A stretch of 64,000 nucleotides of DNA from Streptomyces fructofermentans (lineage in GTDB: Bacteria; Actinomycetota; Actinomycetes; Streptomycetales; Streptomycetaceae), in contig NZ_BMWD01000023.1 of assembly GCF_014651055.1 (NCBI RefSeq), positions 62,001 through 126,000 of the forward strand, given 5' to 3'. A program made the position numbers and the translations under genes. The notes below the pieces were generated by a model. It saw only the letters and a list, made by a program, of their open reading frames with translations. It was not told the DNA's origin and did no database searches. This document shows positions 1-8,241 of the stretch, piece after piece (position 1 is the first letter of the stretch; the number at the start of each line of letters is the position of its first letter).

Positions 1-261
1 TTCGCCGACATGGTCCGTCACCAGCGCGGATACCTGCTGCTGGAGTGGATCCGGCAGGCCGAGCAGGATGCACCGAAGCCCATGAAGGGCTTCGCCGGCT
101 TCCTCCGTCAGGACCTCGACGCAGTGACATCTGGCCTGACCCTGCCCTGGAGCTCCGGAGTCGTCGAAGGCCACGTAAACCGGGTGAAAACGCTCAAGCG
201 GGCGATGTACGGCCGAGCCTCGTTCGAACTCCTCCGGACTCGGATTCTCACCCAGCCATGA
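1..261 (+). CDS. ISL3-family transposase, C-terminal part (5' end outside window)
   Basis: The reading frame is open from the first base, so the gene starts outside the window; 86 residues are visible. The end carries the typical ISL3 DDE-transposase finish: an SSGVVEGHVNRVKTLKR stretch (the Glu of VVEGHVN corresponds to the last acidic catalytic residue) followed by MYGRASFELLRTRIL. In intact members this domain performs cut-and-paste transposition. I cannot tell whether the part outside the window is complete. No clear terminal inverted repeat is seen after the stop, and an unrelated minus-strand gene ends 21 bases further on. A second, N-terminal ISL3 remnant lies near 20.5 kb. Confidence 0.85.
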   Translation, partial: FADMVRHQRGYLLLEWIRQAEQDAPKPMKGFAGFLRQDLDAVTSGLTLPWSSGVVEGHVNRVKTLKRAMYGRASFELLRTRILTQP

Positions 262-282
262 GGGCTGTGACTCATGCTCGCC

Positions 283-636
283 TCATGCGACGAGCCTGGT
301 GGCAAAGGCTGCTATCAGGGTGTCCGCCCTCAGTAGCAGCTCAGTGTTGGAAGTTCCCGCCACGCGGACAGAAACCTCATTGCCACCCACGGCCTGCGCA
401 AGGTGCACTTCGAAGTGATGGTCCGATCCGACGAGTGGATAGCTGTACCAGCGATCCGGGTGCTCATCATCGGTGGCCTCAAGGCCGAGTTCGACCGCCT
501 GCCAGTCGCTGCCATCGAAGTCGTAGCCGGCGTAACGCGCCAAGAGAGCCAAGAAGGGCTGGACGTTCTCGTTCCAGATCCAGCCCTCTACCGCTCGGTC
601 CCGGTCGCTCTCTGCCATCCGGCCAGAGTGCCACAT
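283..636 (-). CDS. hypothetical protein, 117 aa
   Basis: I do not recognise this family by name. The product is a small soluble acidic protein without membrane segments. It has a tryptophan-rich N-terminal half (GWIWNENVQPFLALLARYAGYDFDGSDW) and a C-terminal half that reads like a beta-rich fold ending in a helix (LLLRADTLIAAFATRLVA). Two starts are possible: the ATG at 636, with an AGGAG about 12 bases upstream, and an in-frame ATG at 618 that begins MAESDRDR and has no good ribosome site. It is a single gene next to the transposase end, in reverse orientation. Confidence 0.6.
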   Translation of the reverse strand: MWHSGRMAESDRDRAVEGWIWNENVQPFLALLARYAGYDFDGSDWQAVELGLEATDDEHPDRWYSYPLVGSDHHFEVHLAQAVGGNEVSVRVAGTSNTELLLRADTLIAAFATRLVA

Positions 637-1184
637 GTGGCACGTTCGCTCCTTGCCATATGTGCGTTCACGGAACTGCGGACAGAGCCAGATTCAACGA
701 GCGCCATCAGAGGTGGTGAAAGAGGTCAGACCGACGGGGTGTGGCGATGCCCTGGAGGGCTGCGGGCCGACTTCTCACGGATGCCTGCCGGGCGGGCGAA
801 ACGCGTCACCGGGGTCGACAAGTCGCCGGACGTGAGCTTCTGCGCCCGCGAGTTCGCCGGCGACCACCCGCAACTCGCCCTTGGCGGGGGAGACTTCCTC
901 ACTGCGGAACTTCCCGGTGCGAAGTACGGGCAAGCCCGGACGGCAAGGAGAACGTTTCTCGTGGTCGACCTCACCGAGATCCAGGTCATCACTGGCCGGG
1001 CCGTGGGCGACCGGCAGGTGCGGCACCAGCCCTTTCCTGCAGCCCAGACTCGCGGTCGGCTGCGCCTGAGCGGCTCCGCGGGGATGAGGAACGGTTCGCT
1101 GACAGAGCGGAGGCTGTGTGATTCGCTTGCCCCCGGCATCGGCGTCCGGCGTCCGGCGTCCGAAGAACGAGGAGGAGTCGGCAG
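637..1184. other. 548-base stretch without a supported gene
   Basis: Open frames exist on both strands, but all are GC-bias frames without a recognisable domain, a good ribosome site or a sensible length. The segment before 1185 ends with a strong GGAGGAG belonging to the next gene. It may be decayed sequence next to the IS end. Confidence 0.5.
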
Positions 1185-2543
1185 GTGGCAGGCATGAAGG
1201 ACCCGGGCGTCGTCCGGGGAGACGGCCCACCCGCAGCGCTGTCCGACCCCGCACGGGTACGCGCGGTGGAGGCGACCGGTCTGCTGGACACCGGGCCCGA
1301 GGACATCTTCGACGATCTCGCCGCGCTGGCCTCCCGGATCACCGGATCCGGGAGGGCGTTCATCACGCTGGTCGACGCTGAGCGTTCGTTCTGGAAGTCG
1401 TGCGTGGGGGTGGACCTTGTCGCACTCGCCGACCGGCAGGCACCGATCGGGCAGAGCTTCTGTTCCTTCCTGGTCGCAGCCGGCGGGGAGCCGTTCGTCG
1501 TCGAGGACGCCACCACTGATCCGCGGACCGCCGGTCATCCCGCCGTCGGACCGATGAGCATCGGCGCGTGGGCGGGCCATCCGCTCCTCGACCCGCACGG
1601 GCAGGTGCTCGGCGGCTTCTGCGTGATCGACGACGCCCCTCGCACTTGGTCACCGGCCGACCTGACGACGCTGGCGACCCTGGCCCGCTCGGTGTCCGCG
1701 GAGATACACCTGCGACAGATGCTCACCGTCTCGCAGGAGGCACACCAGCAGTCGGCGGACCTCGCCCACACCCTGCAGGCCGGACTGCTTCCCGCCGCAC
1801 TGCGCACGATCCCGGGCATGGAGGCGGCCGCCTCCTACCAGCCGGCCTCCAACGGCCAACGCACCGACATCGAGGTCGGCGGTGACTTCTACGACCTGTT
1901 CCGCACTCACGGCGCCAACTACGCCGCGGTCCTGGGCGACGTATGCGGCAAGGGCGTCCAGGCAGCCCAGGTCAGTTCCATGGCCCGCTACACCGTCCGC
2001 GCCGACGCCGCCGACACCGGATCCCCCGCCGACCTGCTCACCCGCCTCAACACCGCCATGCTCGCCCAGAGAGCACCCCGCTTCCTCACCTCCGTCTACA
2101 CCGCCTTCCACCTCACTCCCACCGGAGCGGCCGGGGCCATCGCCCTGGCCGGGCACCCCCCGGCGCTGGTACGCCGCGCCGGGGGACACGTGGAACGGCT
2201 CGGCACGCCAGGAACCCTGCTGGGCGTCATGCCCAGACTGAACCTCACCGACGTGCCCTTCGAGCTCGGCCCCGGAGACCTCCTCCTGCTCTACACCGAC
2301 GGCGCCACCGAGGCCCGACCCCGCCCCGGAACCACACCGGGAGCCGCCAGAGCGGTCTTCGGGGAAGCCGATCTGGCCCAGGCGCTCGCCGCCAGCCACG
2401 GCATGGACGCCACCGCCACCATCACCCACCTCACCAACACCCTGGAAGCCCACCACCACGGCTGGACCAGCGACGACACCGCCCTACTCGCCCTGCGGGT
2501 CGCCCCGCCCAGCGCACCGGACCCACGAACGCGCACGCCCTGA
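1185..2543 (+). CDS. GAF-SpoIIE (PP2C) serine phosphatase, RsbU-like
   Basis: This 452-aa protein is a predicted cytoplasmic metal-dependent Ser/Thr phosphatase of the SpoIIE/RsbU type, which in actinobacteria acts on anti-sigma-factor antagonists. Residues about 25-170 form a GAF sensor domain (includes PIGQSFCSFLV and GQVLGGFCVIDD). A short helical linker precedes the SpoIIE domain at about 195-440. Metal-site motifs are present: GGDFYDLF, LGDVCGKGVQAAQ, LLLYTDGATEAR and SDDTALLAL. The GTG at 1185 follows GGAGGAG by seven bases and is preferred to the internal ATG at 1194. No kinase or antagonist partner is adjacent, so its target is unknown. Confidence 0.9.
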   Translation: MAGMKDPGVVRGDGPPAALSDPARVRAVEATGLLDTGPEDIFDDLAALASRITGSGRAFITLVDAERSFWKSCVGVDLVALADRQAPIGQSFCSFLVAAGGEPFVVEDATTDPRTAGHPAVGPMSIGAWAGHPLLDPHGQVLGGFCVIDDAPRTWSPADLTTLATLARSVSAEIHLRQMLTVSQEAHQQSADLAHTLQAGLLPAALRTIPGMEAAASYQPASNGQRTDIEVGGDFYDLFRTHGANYAAVLGDVCGKGVQAAQVSSMARYTVRADAADTGSPADLLTRLNTAMLAQRAPRFLTSVYTAFHLTPTGAAGAIALAGHPPALVRRAGGHVERLGTPGTLLGVMPRLNLTDVPFELGPGDLLLLYTDGATEARPRPGTTPGAARAVFGEADLAQALAASHGMDATATITHLTNTLEAHHHGWTSDDTALLALRVAPPSAPDPRTRTP

Positions 2544-2629
2544 CATCAGCACAGTCGCCTCGACGTCTTCGCAGGTGATTCGGCCGGCTCCACCGTGCAG
2601 ATCCCGCCCACTTGTGCCACGTGCCTCCT

Positions 2630-2926
2630 TTACCGGAACCGATCCGAGGGCGTGCGTCGGCCGGCACGAAAATTGGCCAGGGCGGTGTTGAAGTCGAGCG
2701 CCGAGCCGGAGAACAGAACCGACCGGTCGGCCGCCACAAGGATCGTTCCGCCGCCCCGCGCTCGGTGAACCACGGCCACCGCGTCGTCCTCGGGGAGCAG
2801 CACGTGACCGGTGTCGGCGTCCGGGGCGATGCGGCTGTACAGCATCTCGCCGAACTCGATGAGGCGCCGCTGCTGCGGGGTGGGTGTCGAGGAGCCGGGG
2901 GCCTTGGCCGCGCGTTCCTCCCTCAT
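2630..2926 (-). CDS. hypothetical protein, 98 aa
   Basis: A small basic-ended soluble protein convergent with the upstream phosphatase gene. The middle (LIEFGEMLYSRIAP, AVAVVHRARGGGTILVAAD, VLFSGSALDFNTALANFRAG) alternates hydrophobic strands and a terminal helix and looks like a genuine small folded domain. I recognise no named family. The ribosome site upstream of the ATG is weak (GGGACGGGG). Confidence 0.55.
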   Translation of the reverse strand: MREERAAKAPGSSTPTPQQRRLIEFGEMLYSRIAPDADTGHVLLPEDDAVAVVHRARGGGTILVAADRSVLFSGSALDFNTALANFRAGRRTPSDRFR

Positions 2927-3148
2927 CCCGCCGCCCCGTCCCTGTCGTTGATGGCAGTGAATTCCGCGATGGGGCCCGAGGCGCGCATTCCGGAAGCCTA
3001 TCGCTGACCACCTGTGGCCTCCTTCTCTGCGGCCTGCCGTCCCGGCCGGGCACCGGGCTGCCCGGCCGGCAGCACCACCTCATTCGCGATGTCCCGCGCG
3101 AGGCGCACTCTTCCTCGGCCTGTCGCAGGCGGCCAGTAGCCTCGCGCC

Positions 3149-3793
3149 ATGCAGACGACTTTGATGATCCACGACGGCCCCGCACCGGCTGATTCCGACA
3201 TCCTGCGCACCGGGGGCGTGCCGCTGGCTCCCGCCGGATTCGTCTGGCCCGTGTGCGGCTGTGGGGGACCGCTTCAGTTCTTCGCCCATCTCCCCGTCGA
3301 GGACGGCGTCCTGTCGGTGTTCCTGTGCCAGAACGACCCCGGCGCGTGCGAGTTCTGGGATGCGACCTCGAGTGCGAACAGGGTCCATCTGTTTCCCCGG
3401 GAGGAACTGCGGCCGGTGGTCGTGCCCGAGGCGGGATTGACGCTGCTGCCCACCGCCTCGGCCATCCGCACCCAGTTGGTGACGTTCGACCCCGAGGAGG
3501 CCGACGACGAAGAGGGTGAGCCCGACGCCTACGACGTCGCCCGCTCGGGATGGAAGCGGGAACCCGAAGAGCAGTTCGGGAAGCAGCGCGAAGTGCTCGG
3601 GTCGCTCGGAGGCAGTCCCTCCTACCTTGAGGACGACCGTCTGCCCGCGTGTCCCTCCTGCACCGGCACCATGGAGTTCGCGGCACACCTGGAGGAGGGG
3701 ATGACCCGGGAGACCGCGATGAACCTCGGCGGTCAACTGGGCTACGTCTTCGTCTGCCGCTCTTGTCGCGAGGGAGCCTTCCTCACGGACTGA
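3149..3793 (+). CDS. DUF1963/YwqG-like zinc-binding protein, 214 aa
   Basis: The sequence has the layout of the DUF1963 (YwqG) group, a family without an established function. The N-terminal part has FVWPVCGCGGPLQFFAHLP with a CxC pair, and a middle segment reads VLSVFLCQNDPGACEFWD. A C-terminal CPSCTGTMEFAAHL is followed by a second pair in VFVCRSCREG. The two CxxC pairs in the last 60 residues suggest a structural zinc site. No membrane segments are present. The gene is monocistronic and convergent with the Fic gene. Confidence 0.75.
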   Translation: MQTTLMIHDGPAPADSDILRTGGVPLAPAGFVWPVCGCGGPLQFFAHLPVEDGVLSVFLCQNDPGACEFWDATSSANRVHLFPREELRPVVVPEAGLTLLPTASAIRTQLVTFDPEEADDEEGEPDAYDVARSGWKREPEEQFGKQREVLGSLGGSPSYLEDDRLPACPSCTGTMEFAAHLEEGMTRETAMNLGGQLGYVFVCRSCREGAFLTD

Positions 3794-3948
3794 GAGCCAC
3801 CTGCGAGGGTCACCGACCATCCCCGCCGGGCAGCGCATGGAACACGGCCCGAACCTGTCGAGCGTCTGCCGGGCGCTCGCCGAGCACGAGAAACGAGCGG
3901 CGCACCCGGAGGCCGCGCTTCTTCAGACGCCGGATCCGCCAACACTGA

Positions 3949-5091
3949 TCAGGGCTGGTAGGGCTCGCGGTAGAGATCGGTGTGGACCTCCGTGTGGACT
4001 TCGCGGCGCATCTCGCTCAAGGCCGTGCCGCCGATGTAGCGCTGTGTGCGGGCGTGTCCGACCGGGGTGATGAGGTCCAGGCGGCGCAGGGTTCGCAGGT
4101 CGGCGAGCGCCTGGTCACGGGTGAGGGATTCCTCGGCCTGGTAGGTGGTGCGGCGCAGATGGCCCTGGGCTGCCGCGTAGAGGGCAGAGATCGTGCGGTC
4201 GCCGAGGTGGTGCTGTTCGGCGAGTTGTTCCAGGCGGAACCAGAGCCGGGATGCGGCTTCGAAGCGACGCTGGACTTCCTGGGCTTGGAGGTGATGGGCG
4301 GTGAGACAGAACCTGATCCAGGAAGCGGCATCCCGCTTCGGTTGCCAGGAGCCGGCCTGGACGGTGCGCAGGGCGGCGTAGTACTCGCGGGTGTTGAAGT
4401 CGTCCGTGCCCAGCCATTCCTCGATGCTGGAGAACTCGGGAGCCAGGACCCCCTCGCGGGCCAGGACGAGCGTATGGACGGCGCGGGACATGCGTCCGTT
4501 CCCGTCGAGCCAGGGGTGGATGGAGACGAGGTTGAGGTGGGTCATGGAGGCCCGGACCAGAGCCGGAGTGTCCAGGTCCCCTTCGGTCAGCCAGGACAGG
4601 AGTTCGTCCATCAGTGCGGGGGCGTGTTCGGCGTCGGGGGCGGTGTATACGGGTGGGCGGTTCGGCCCCCCGGAGACCCGGACGCCGCTGGTGCGGTATT
4701 CGCCGGGACGGACCGCTTCATCGCCGGTCCTGACCATCATGAAGTGCAGGGCCGAGAGCAGAGTGTGGTCCCAGGAGAAGATCCGGAAGCCTGCCGCGCG
4801 CTGGACGTAGGTGAGGGCGTCGCGGTAGCCGGTCACCGCGCCCCGGGTGGCCTCGTCCGTGTCAGGTGAGATATCTCCGCCGGCCATCAGGGTCTCGGCG
4901 TCCTCCGCGCTGATCGTGTAGCCCTCGATGTGCGTCGAGCCGCGGACCGCGGCGGCGGTCAGCGAACGCCGCAACTGCCCCTCCCAGCGGCGCGGCTGGG
5001 CCAGTCGGCGGCGGAACTCGGAGCGGAACGCTTCGATCTCGTCGATGACCCGGCGATCATCCGATGTCAGCGGAGGTGTAGCGAACAACAT
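3949..5091 (-). CDS. Fic-family protein adenylyltransferase with N-terminal inhibitory motif
   Basis: A 380-aa Fic/Fido protein, a class that transfers AMP (or another nucleotide moiety) from a nucleotide to a hydroxyl side chain of a target protein. The active-site loop HPWLDGNGRMSR (near residue 200) matches HxFx(D/E)GNGRxxR with Trp for Phe; the catalytic His, both Gly-Asn-Gly positions and both Arg are intact. Near residue 60, STHIEG fits the (S/T)xxxE(G/N) inhibitory helix of class II Fic proteins, so the enzyme carries its own brake. The C-terminal 100 residues look like a winged helix (TRDQALADLRTLRRLDLI), as in stand-alone chromosomal Fic proteins that may bind DNA. No adjacent antitoxin gene. 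Confidence 0.92.
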   Translation of the reverse strand: MLFATPPLTSDDRRVIDEIEAFRSEFRRRLAQPRRWEGQLRRSLTAAAVRGSTHIEGYTISAEDAETLMAGGDISPDTDEATRGAVTGYRDALTYVQRAAGFRIFSWDHTLLSALHFMMVRTGDEAVRPGEYRTSGVRVSGGPNRPPVYTAPDAEHAPALMDELLSWLTEGDLDTPALVRASMTHLNLVSIHPWLDGNGRMSRAVHTLVLAREGVLAPEFSSIEEWLGTDDFNTREYYAALRTVQAGSWQPKRDAASWIRFCLTAHHLQAQEVQRRFEAASRLWFRLEQLAEQHHLGDRTISALYAAAQGHLRRTTYQAEESLTRDQALADLRTLRRLDLITPVGHARTQRYIGGTALSEMRREVHTEVHTDLYREPYQP

Positions 5092-5278
5092 CCCCCGACG
5101 CTACGACACGCATAGGGTCGGAGCCTGGCCCGTTCGCGGCCGAACCGCAGCCCTTTGACGTGGCCGACCAGCCCGGCTTGCTCGGCGTCGCCGGCCGTCA
5201 GTGACAGCACCGGCGCGGACAGATCCCCGAACCCACCTGACGCCTGCACGCAGAACGCGGCGACCGCACTGCGCCCGA

Positions 5279-8017
5279 TCACAACTGCTTGCGGGAGGTG
5301 GCGCCGAGTTTGCCGAAGACGTTCCGCAGGTGCCATTCGACGGTGCGCGGGCTGAGGAAGAGCCGCGCGCCGATGTCGGGGTTGGTGAGCCCTTCACGTA
5401 CCAGCCTGACGATTTGGAGTTCCTTCGGGGTCAGCTCGTTCCTGGCGCTGCCGGGATCCTCCGTGACCGTTTCTCCCAGAGCCGTCAGTCCACGGGCGGC
5501 CCGGTGGGCGAAGCCCCGCATGTCCATCGACGTGAACAGGGCGTGCGCGGAGCGCAGTTGGTCCCGGGCGTCCTGGCGGCGGCCGCTGCGGCCCAGCCAC
5601 TCGCCGTAGACGAGGTGGGCGCGGGCCGACTCCCCGCGCAGGCGGGTACGGCCGAGCGCTTCCACCGCGTGCCGGTAGTGCCGTTCGGCCTGCGCGTCGT
5701 CGCTGAGCAGCGCGCGTGAGCGGGCTTCGATGCCCGATGCCCAGTCCGTACCGCTCGCGCGGGTCAACTCGGCGAGGCGGCCGAATGCGTCGGCGGCCCG
5801 TTCGGGGGATCCCATCAGGGCGGTGGCCTCCACGTACTCGACGAGAGCCCACACCGGGATGCCCATCTCCAACCGGCTGCCGTAGTCGCGGGTGGCCATG
5901 TCGGCGGCCTCCGCCGCCTCCCGGTGCTGCCCGAGACTGTTGTGGAGCAGGGCCCGGGCCCACCGGCTGACCACGGGTCCCACGCCCTCGCCGCGCAGTT
6001 CGGCGCCTTCGTCGGCCCGTGAGCTCAGTTCGACGCACTCCTCCTCCCGGCCCCGCCACGCGGCGACGAACAGGGCGCCGTAGATCGGGGCGGCCGTACC
6101 GACCGCCTCGGCGACGGTCTGCACCTCCTCGGCCAGTGAGTCGGCCTCGGCGAGTTCACCGTCGAGGACGTGCACCACGCACCGCATCGTCAGCGCGAAG
6201 GGCAGCGCTGTCGCCTGTCCGGCGTCGCGGGCGAGCTTGAGATGACGGGCGGCGAGCAGGGACAGCGTCTCGTGGTCCCACAGCCCCACGGCGGTCACGC
6301 AGATGAGCCACAGCCGGCGCAGGCCCTCCTGCGGGGAGAGGCCGGGATCCGCGAAGGCCTCCAGGGCCCGCCGCAGGCCGGGCACGGCGGCGGTGTGCCC
6401 GTCGAGGATGCGCACCGCGAGGCCGTCGAGCAGCAGGTCCGTGGGGCGGGGCGGATGCGGGGCCGGCAGGAGGCGGGCCGCCTTCGCCGCCTGGCGCTGA
6501 CCGTCGTCACGGGCCTGGGGACCGGCGAAGATCGCCGCGTCGACGACCTCCAGATAGGTGTCCCGGGCGAGCGCCGGATGGTGCGCCGCGAGCCTGCCGC
6601 CGGCCCGCAGCAGCAGACCGGGAGCCTCGCTGCCCCGGTCCGAGGTGAAGGCGATCCGTGCGCGGGCCAACTCCACCTGGCCGAGCCGAAGGTCGTCGAG
6701 GTCCTCCCCGGCGACGAGGGAAAGCAGCCGCAGGGCGAGGTCGGGATCTCCGGCCTCGTGGGCGGCATCGGCGGCGGCCAGTGCACGGTCCTGACGGCGG
6801 GCGGGGTCAGCGGTCAACTCCACCGCCCGCGCCAGGAGCGCCGCCTTCGCCGCGACACCGCCGCGCGCCTCGGCCCGCCCCGCCGAGCGCTCGAGTTCGG
6901 CCGCGACGGACTCGTCGGGGCCGGCCGCGCCGTACGCGGCATGCCAGGCCCGGCGGTCGGGGTCGGTGGCGGGGTCGGTGACGTCCGCCAGCAGGCGGTG
7001 CGTCCTGCGCCGCTCCTCCACCGAGGCCGCCCAGTAGACGGCCGAGCGGACCATCGGATGGAAGAACGTGACCCGGTCGCCGATCCTGACCAGACCGGCC
7101 GCCTCGGCCTCCTGCGCGGCCTCACCGCCGAGGCCGAGGCGGTCCGTGGCACGCCGCAGGAGCGCCGGGTCACCGGTGGGTTCCACCGCGGCGGCGAGCA
7201 GGAACTCCCGGGCCCGGCGCGGCAGTCCACCGACCCTGCGCGCGTACGCCCGCTCGATGCGCTCCTCGAGGGGCTGGGTGCTCGGCAGACGGAAGCCGCC
7301 CGTCAGGTCGACGGACGCGGCCATCCGGGGCAGTTCCAGCAGCGCGAGCGGGTTGCCTCGCGACGCGGCGACGAACCGTTCGATCACCCGCTCGTCCCAC
7401 AGGCCCGGCAGCACCGAGCGCAGCAGGGTCCGCGCGTCCCGCTCGGACAGTCCCTCGACGCGCAGCTCCGGGAGGCCGGCGGGTTCGGTGTCGCCCGGCG
7501 GGTCCTCCTCCGGACTGCGGACCGCGAAGACGACAGCCACCGACTCGACGTGCAGGCGGCGCGCCGCGAAGGCCAGGGCCTGCATCGACGCGCGGTCCAT
7601 CCACTGCGCGTCGTCCACGACACACAGCAAGGGCCGGTCGCGGGCGACCTCGGACAGGAGCCCGAGGACGCCGAGGGCGACCAGGAAGCCGTTGGGGGCG
7701 TGCGCCGACGTCAGCCCCAGGGCTCCGCCGACGGCGTCGTGCTGACCGGGCGGGAGCCGGTCGAGCCGGTCCGCCATCGGCGCGCACAGTTGGTGCAGCC
7801 CTGCGTACGGGAGCTCCATCTCCGACTGGACACTGGCGACGTGGGCCGTACGGAACCCGTGCGCCTGGGCCCTCACGTACTCCAGCAGCCTGGTCTTGCC
7901 CACTCCCGGTTCACCGCGCAGCACCAGCACTCGGCTCTCACCGCCGCGCACGGCGTCCAGCAGTCCGTCCAGCACCTCGCACTCGTGGCTTCGCCCCAGA
8001 ACCGGTTCCCGAGTCAT
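5279..8017 (-). CDS. LAL-type LuxR-family transcriptional regulator, 912 aa
   Basis: A large ATP-binding regulator of the LuxR family. The N-terminal AAA-like ATPase has a Walker A GEPGVGKT at 35-42, the family signature SEMELPYAGLHQLCAP near 75, and a Walker B LLCVVDDAQWMD near 120. A long helical repeat middle region (about 350-820) resembles TPR solenoids that sense a ligand or partner. The C-terminal HTH reads LTPKELQIVRLVREGLTNPDIG then SPRTVEWHLRNVFGKLG. The start is the ATG at 8017, where the Walker domain alignment begins and a GGGAGG lies upstream. A longer in-frame extension to 8698 runs antisense-shadow style through the neighbouring LAL gene and is rejected. It lies directly downstream of the next LAL gene in the same orientation, about 220 bases apart. 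Confidence 0.93.
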   Translation of the reverse strand: MTREPVLGRSHECEVLDGLLDAVRGGESRVLVLRGEPGVGKTRLLEYVRAQAHGFRTAHVASVQSEMELPYAGLHQLCAPMADRLDRLPPGQHDAVGGALGLTSAHAPNGFLVALGVLGLLSEVARDRPLLCVVDDAQWMDRASMQALAFAARRLHVESVAVVFAVRSPEEDPPGDTEPAGLPELRVEGLSERDARTLLRSVLPGLWDERVIERFVAASRGNPLALLELPRMAASVDLTGGFRLPSTQPLEERIERAYARRVGGLPRRAREFLLAAAVEPTGDPALLRRATDRLGLGGEAAQEAEAAGLVRIGDRVTFFHPMVRSAVYWAASVEERRRTHRLLADVTDPATDPDRRAWHAAYGAAGPDESVAAELERSAGRAEARGGVAAKAALLARAVELTADPARRQDRALAAADAAHEAGDPDLALRLLSLVAGEDLDDLRLGQVELARARIAFTSDRGSEAPGLLLRAGGRLAAHHPALARDTYLEVVDAAIFAGPQARDDGQRQAAKAARLLPAPHPPRPTDLLLDGLAVRILDGHTAAVPGLRRALEAFADPGLSPQEGLRRLWLICVTAVGLWDHETLSLLAARHLKLARDAGQATALPFALTMRCVVHVLDGELAEADSLAEEVQTVAEAVGTAAPIYGALFVAAWRGREEECVELSSRADEGAELRGEGVGPVVSRWARALLHNSLGQHREAAEAADMATRDYGSRLEMGIPVWALVEYVEATALMGSPERAADAFGRLAELTRASGTDWASGIEARSRALLSDDAQAERHYRHAVEALGRTRLRGESARAHLVYGEWLGRSGRRQDARDQLRSAHALFTSMDMRGFAHRAARGLTALGETVTEDPGSARNELTPKELQIVRLVREGLTNPDIGARLFLSPRTVEWHLRNVFGKLGATSRKQL

Positions 8018-8176
8018 GAGCGGCCCGGACCCTCCCTTCGGTCTTTGCGGCGCCGGCGTCGTACCTGCCGGGCGGCCCGCTGTCCGCGCCACCCGCTCTG
8101 CCCGGGGGCGCCCTCGTCCACGTACGTCACCGGTCGGTGGCGTCGTGTCCACAGTGCGGCTGCGGCCGCCTGTCCG

Positions 8177-8212
8177 GCGCCCGGGGAAACCCGGGTCCGC
8201 CCCCGGGTCCCC
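8177..8212 (-). terminator. GC-rich hairpin between two LAL genes
   Basis: A run of self-complementary CCCGGG blocks (CCCGGGGAAACCCGGG and a further CCCCCGGG) lies about 30-65 bases past the stop of the upstream LAL gene, before the next start. It can fold as one or more very stable hairpins. There is no U tract, as is usual in Streptomyces terminators. Confidence 0.45.
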
Positions 8213-8241
8213 CCCCAGGGGCGTCGTCGGTGGTGCGAGCG

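Noticed and set aside
5092..5278. Minus-strand coding-like stretch (contains FCVQASGGFGDLSAPVLSL) between the first LAL gene and the Fic gene
   Set aside because: It has protein-like composition, perhaps a gene remnant, but I could not match it to any family and it overlaps both neighbours.
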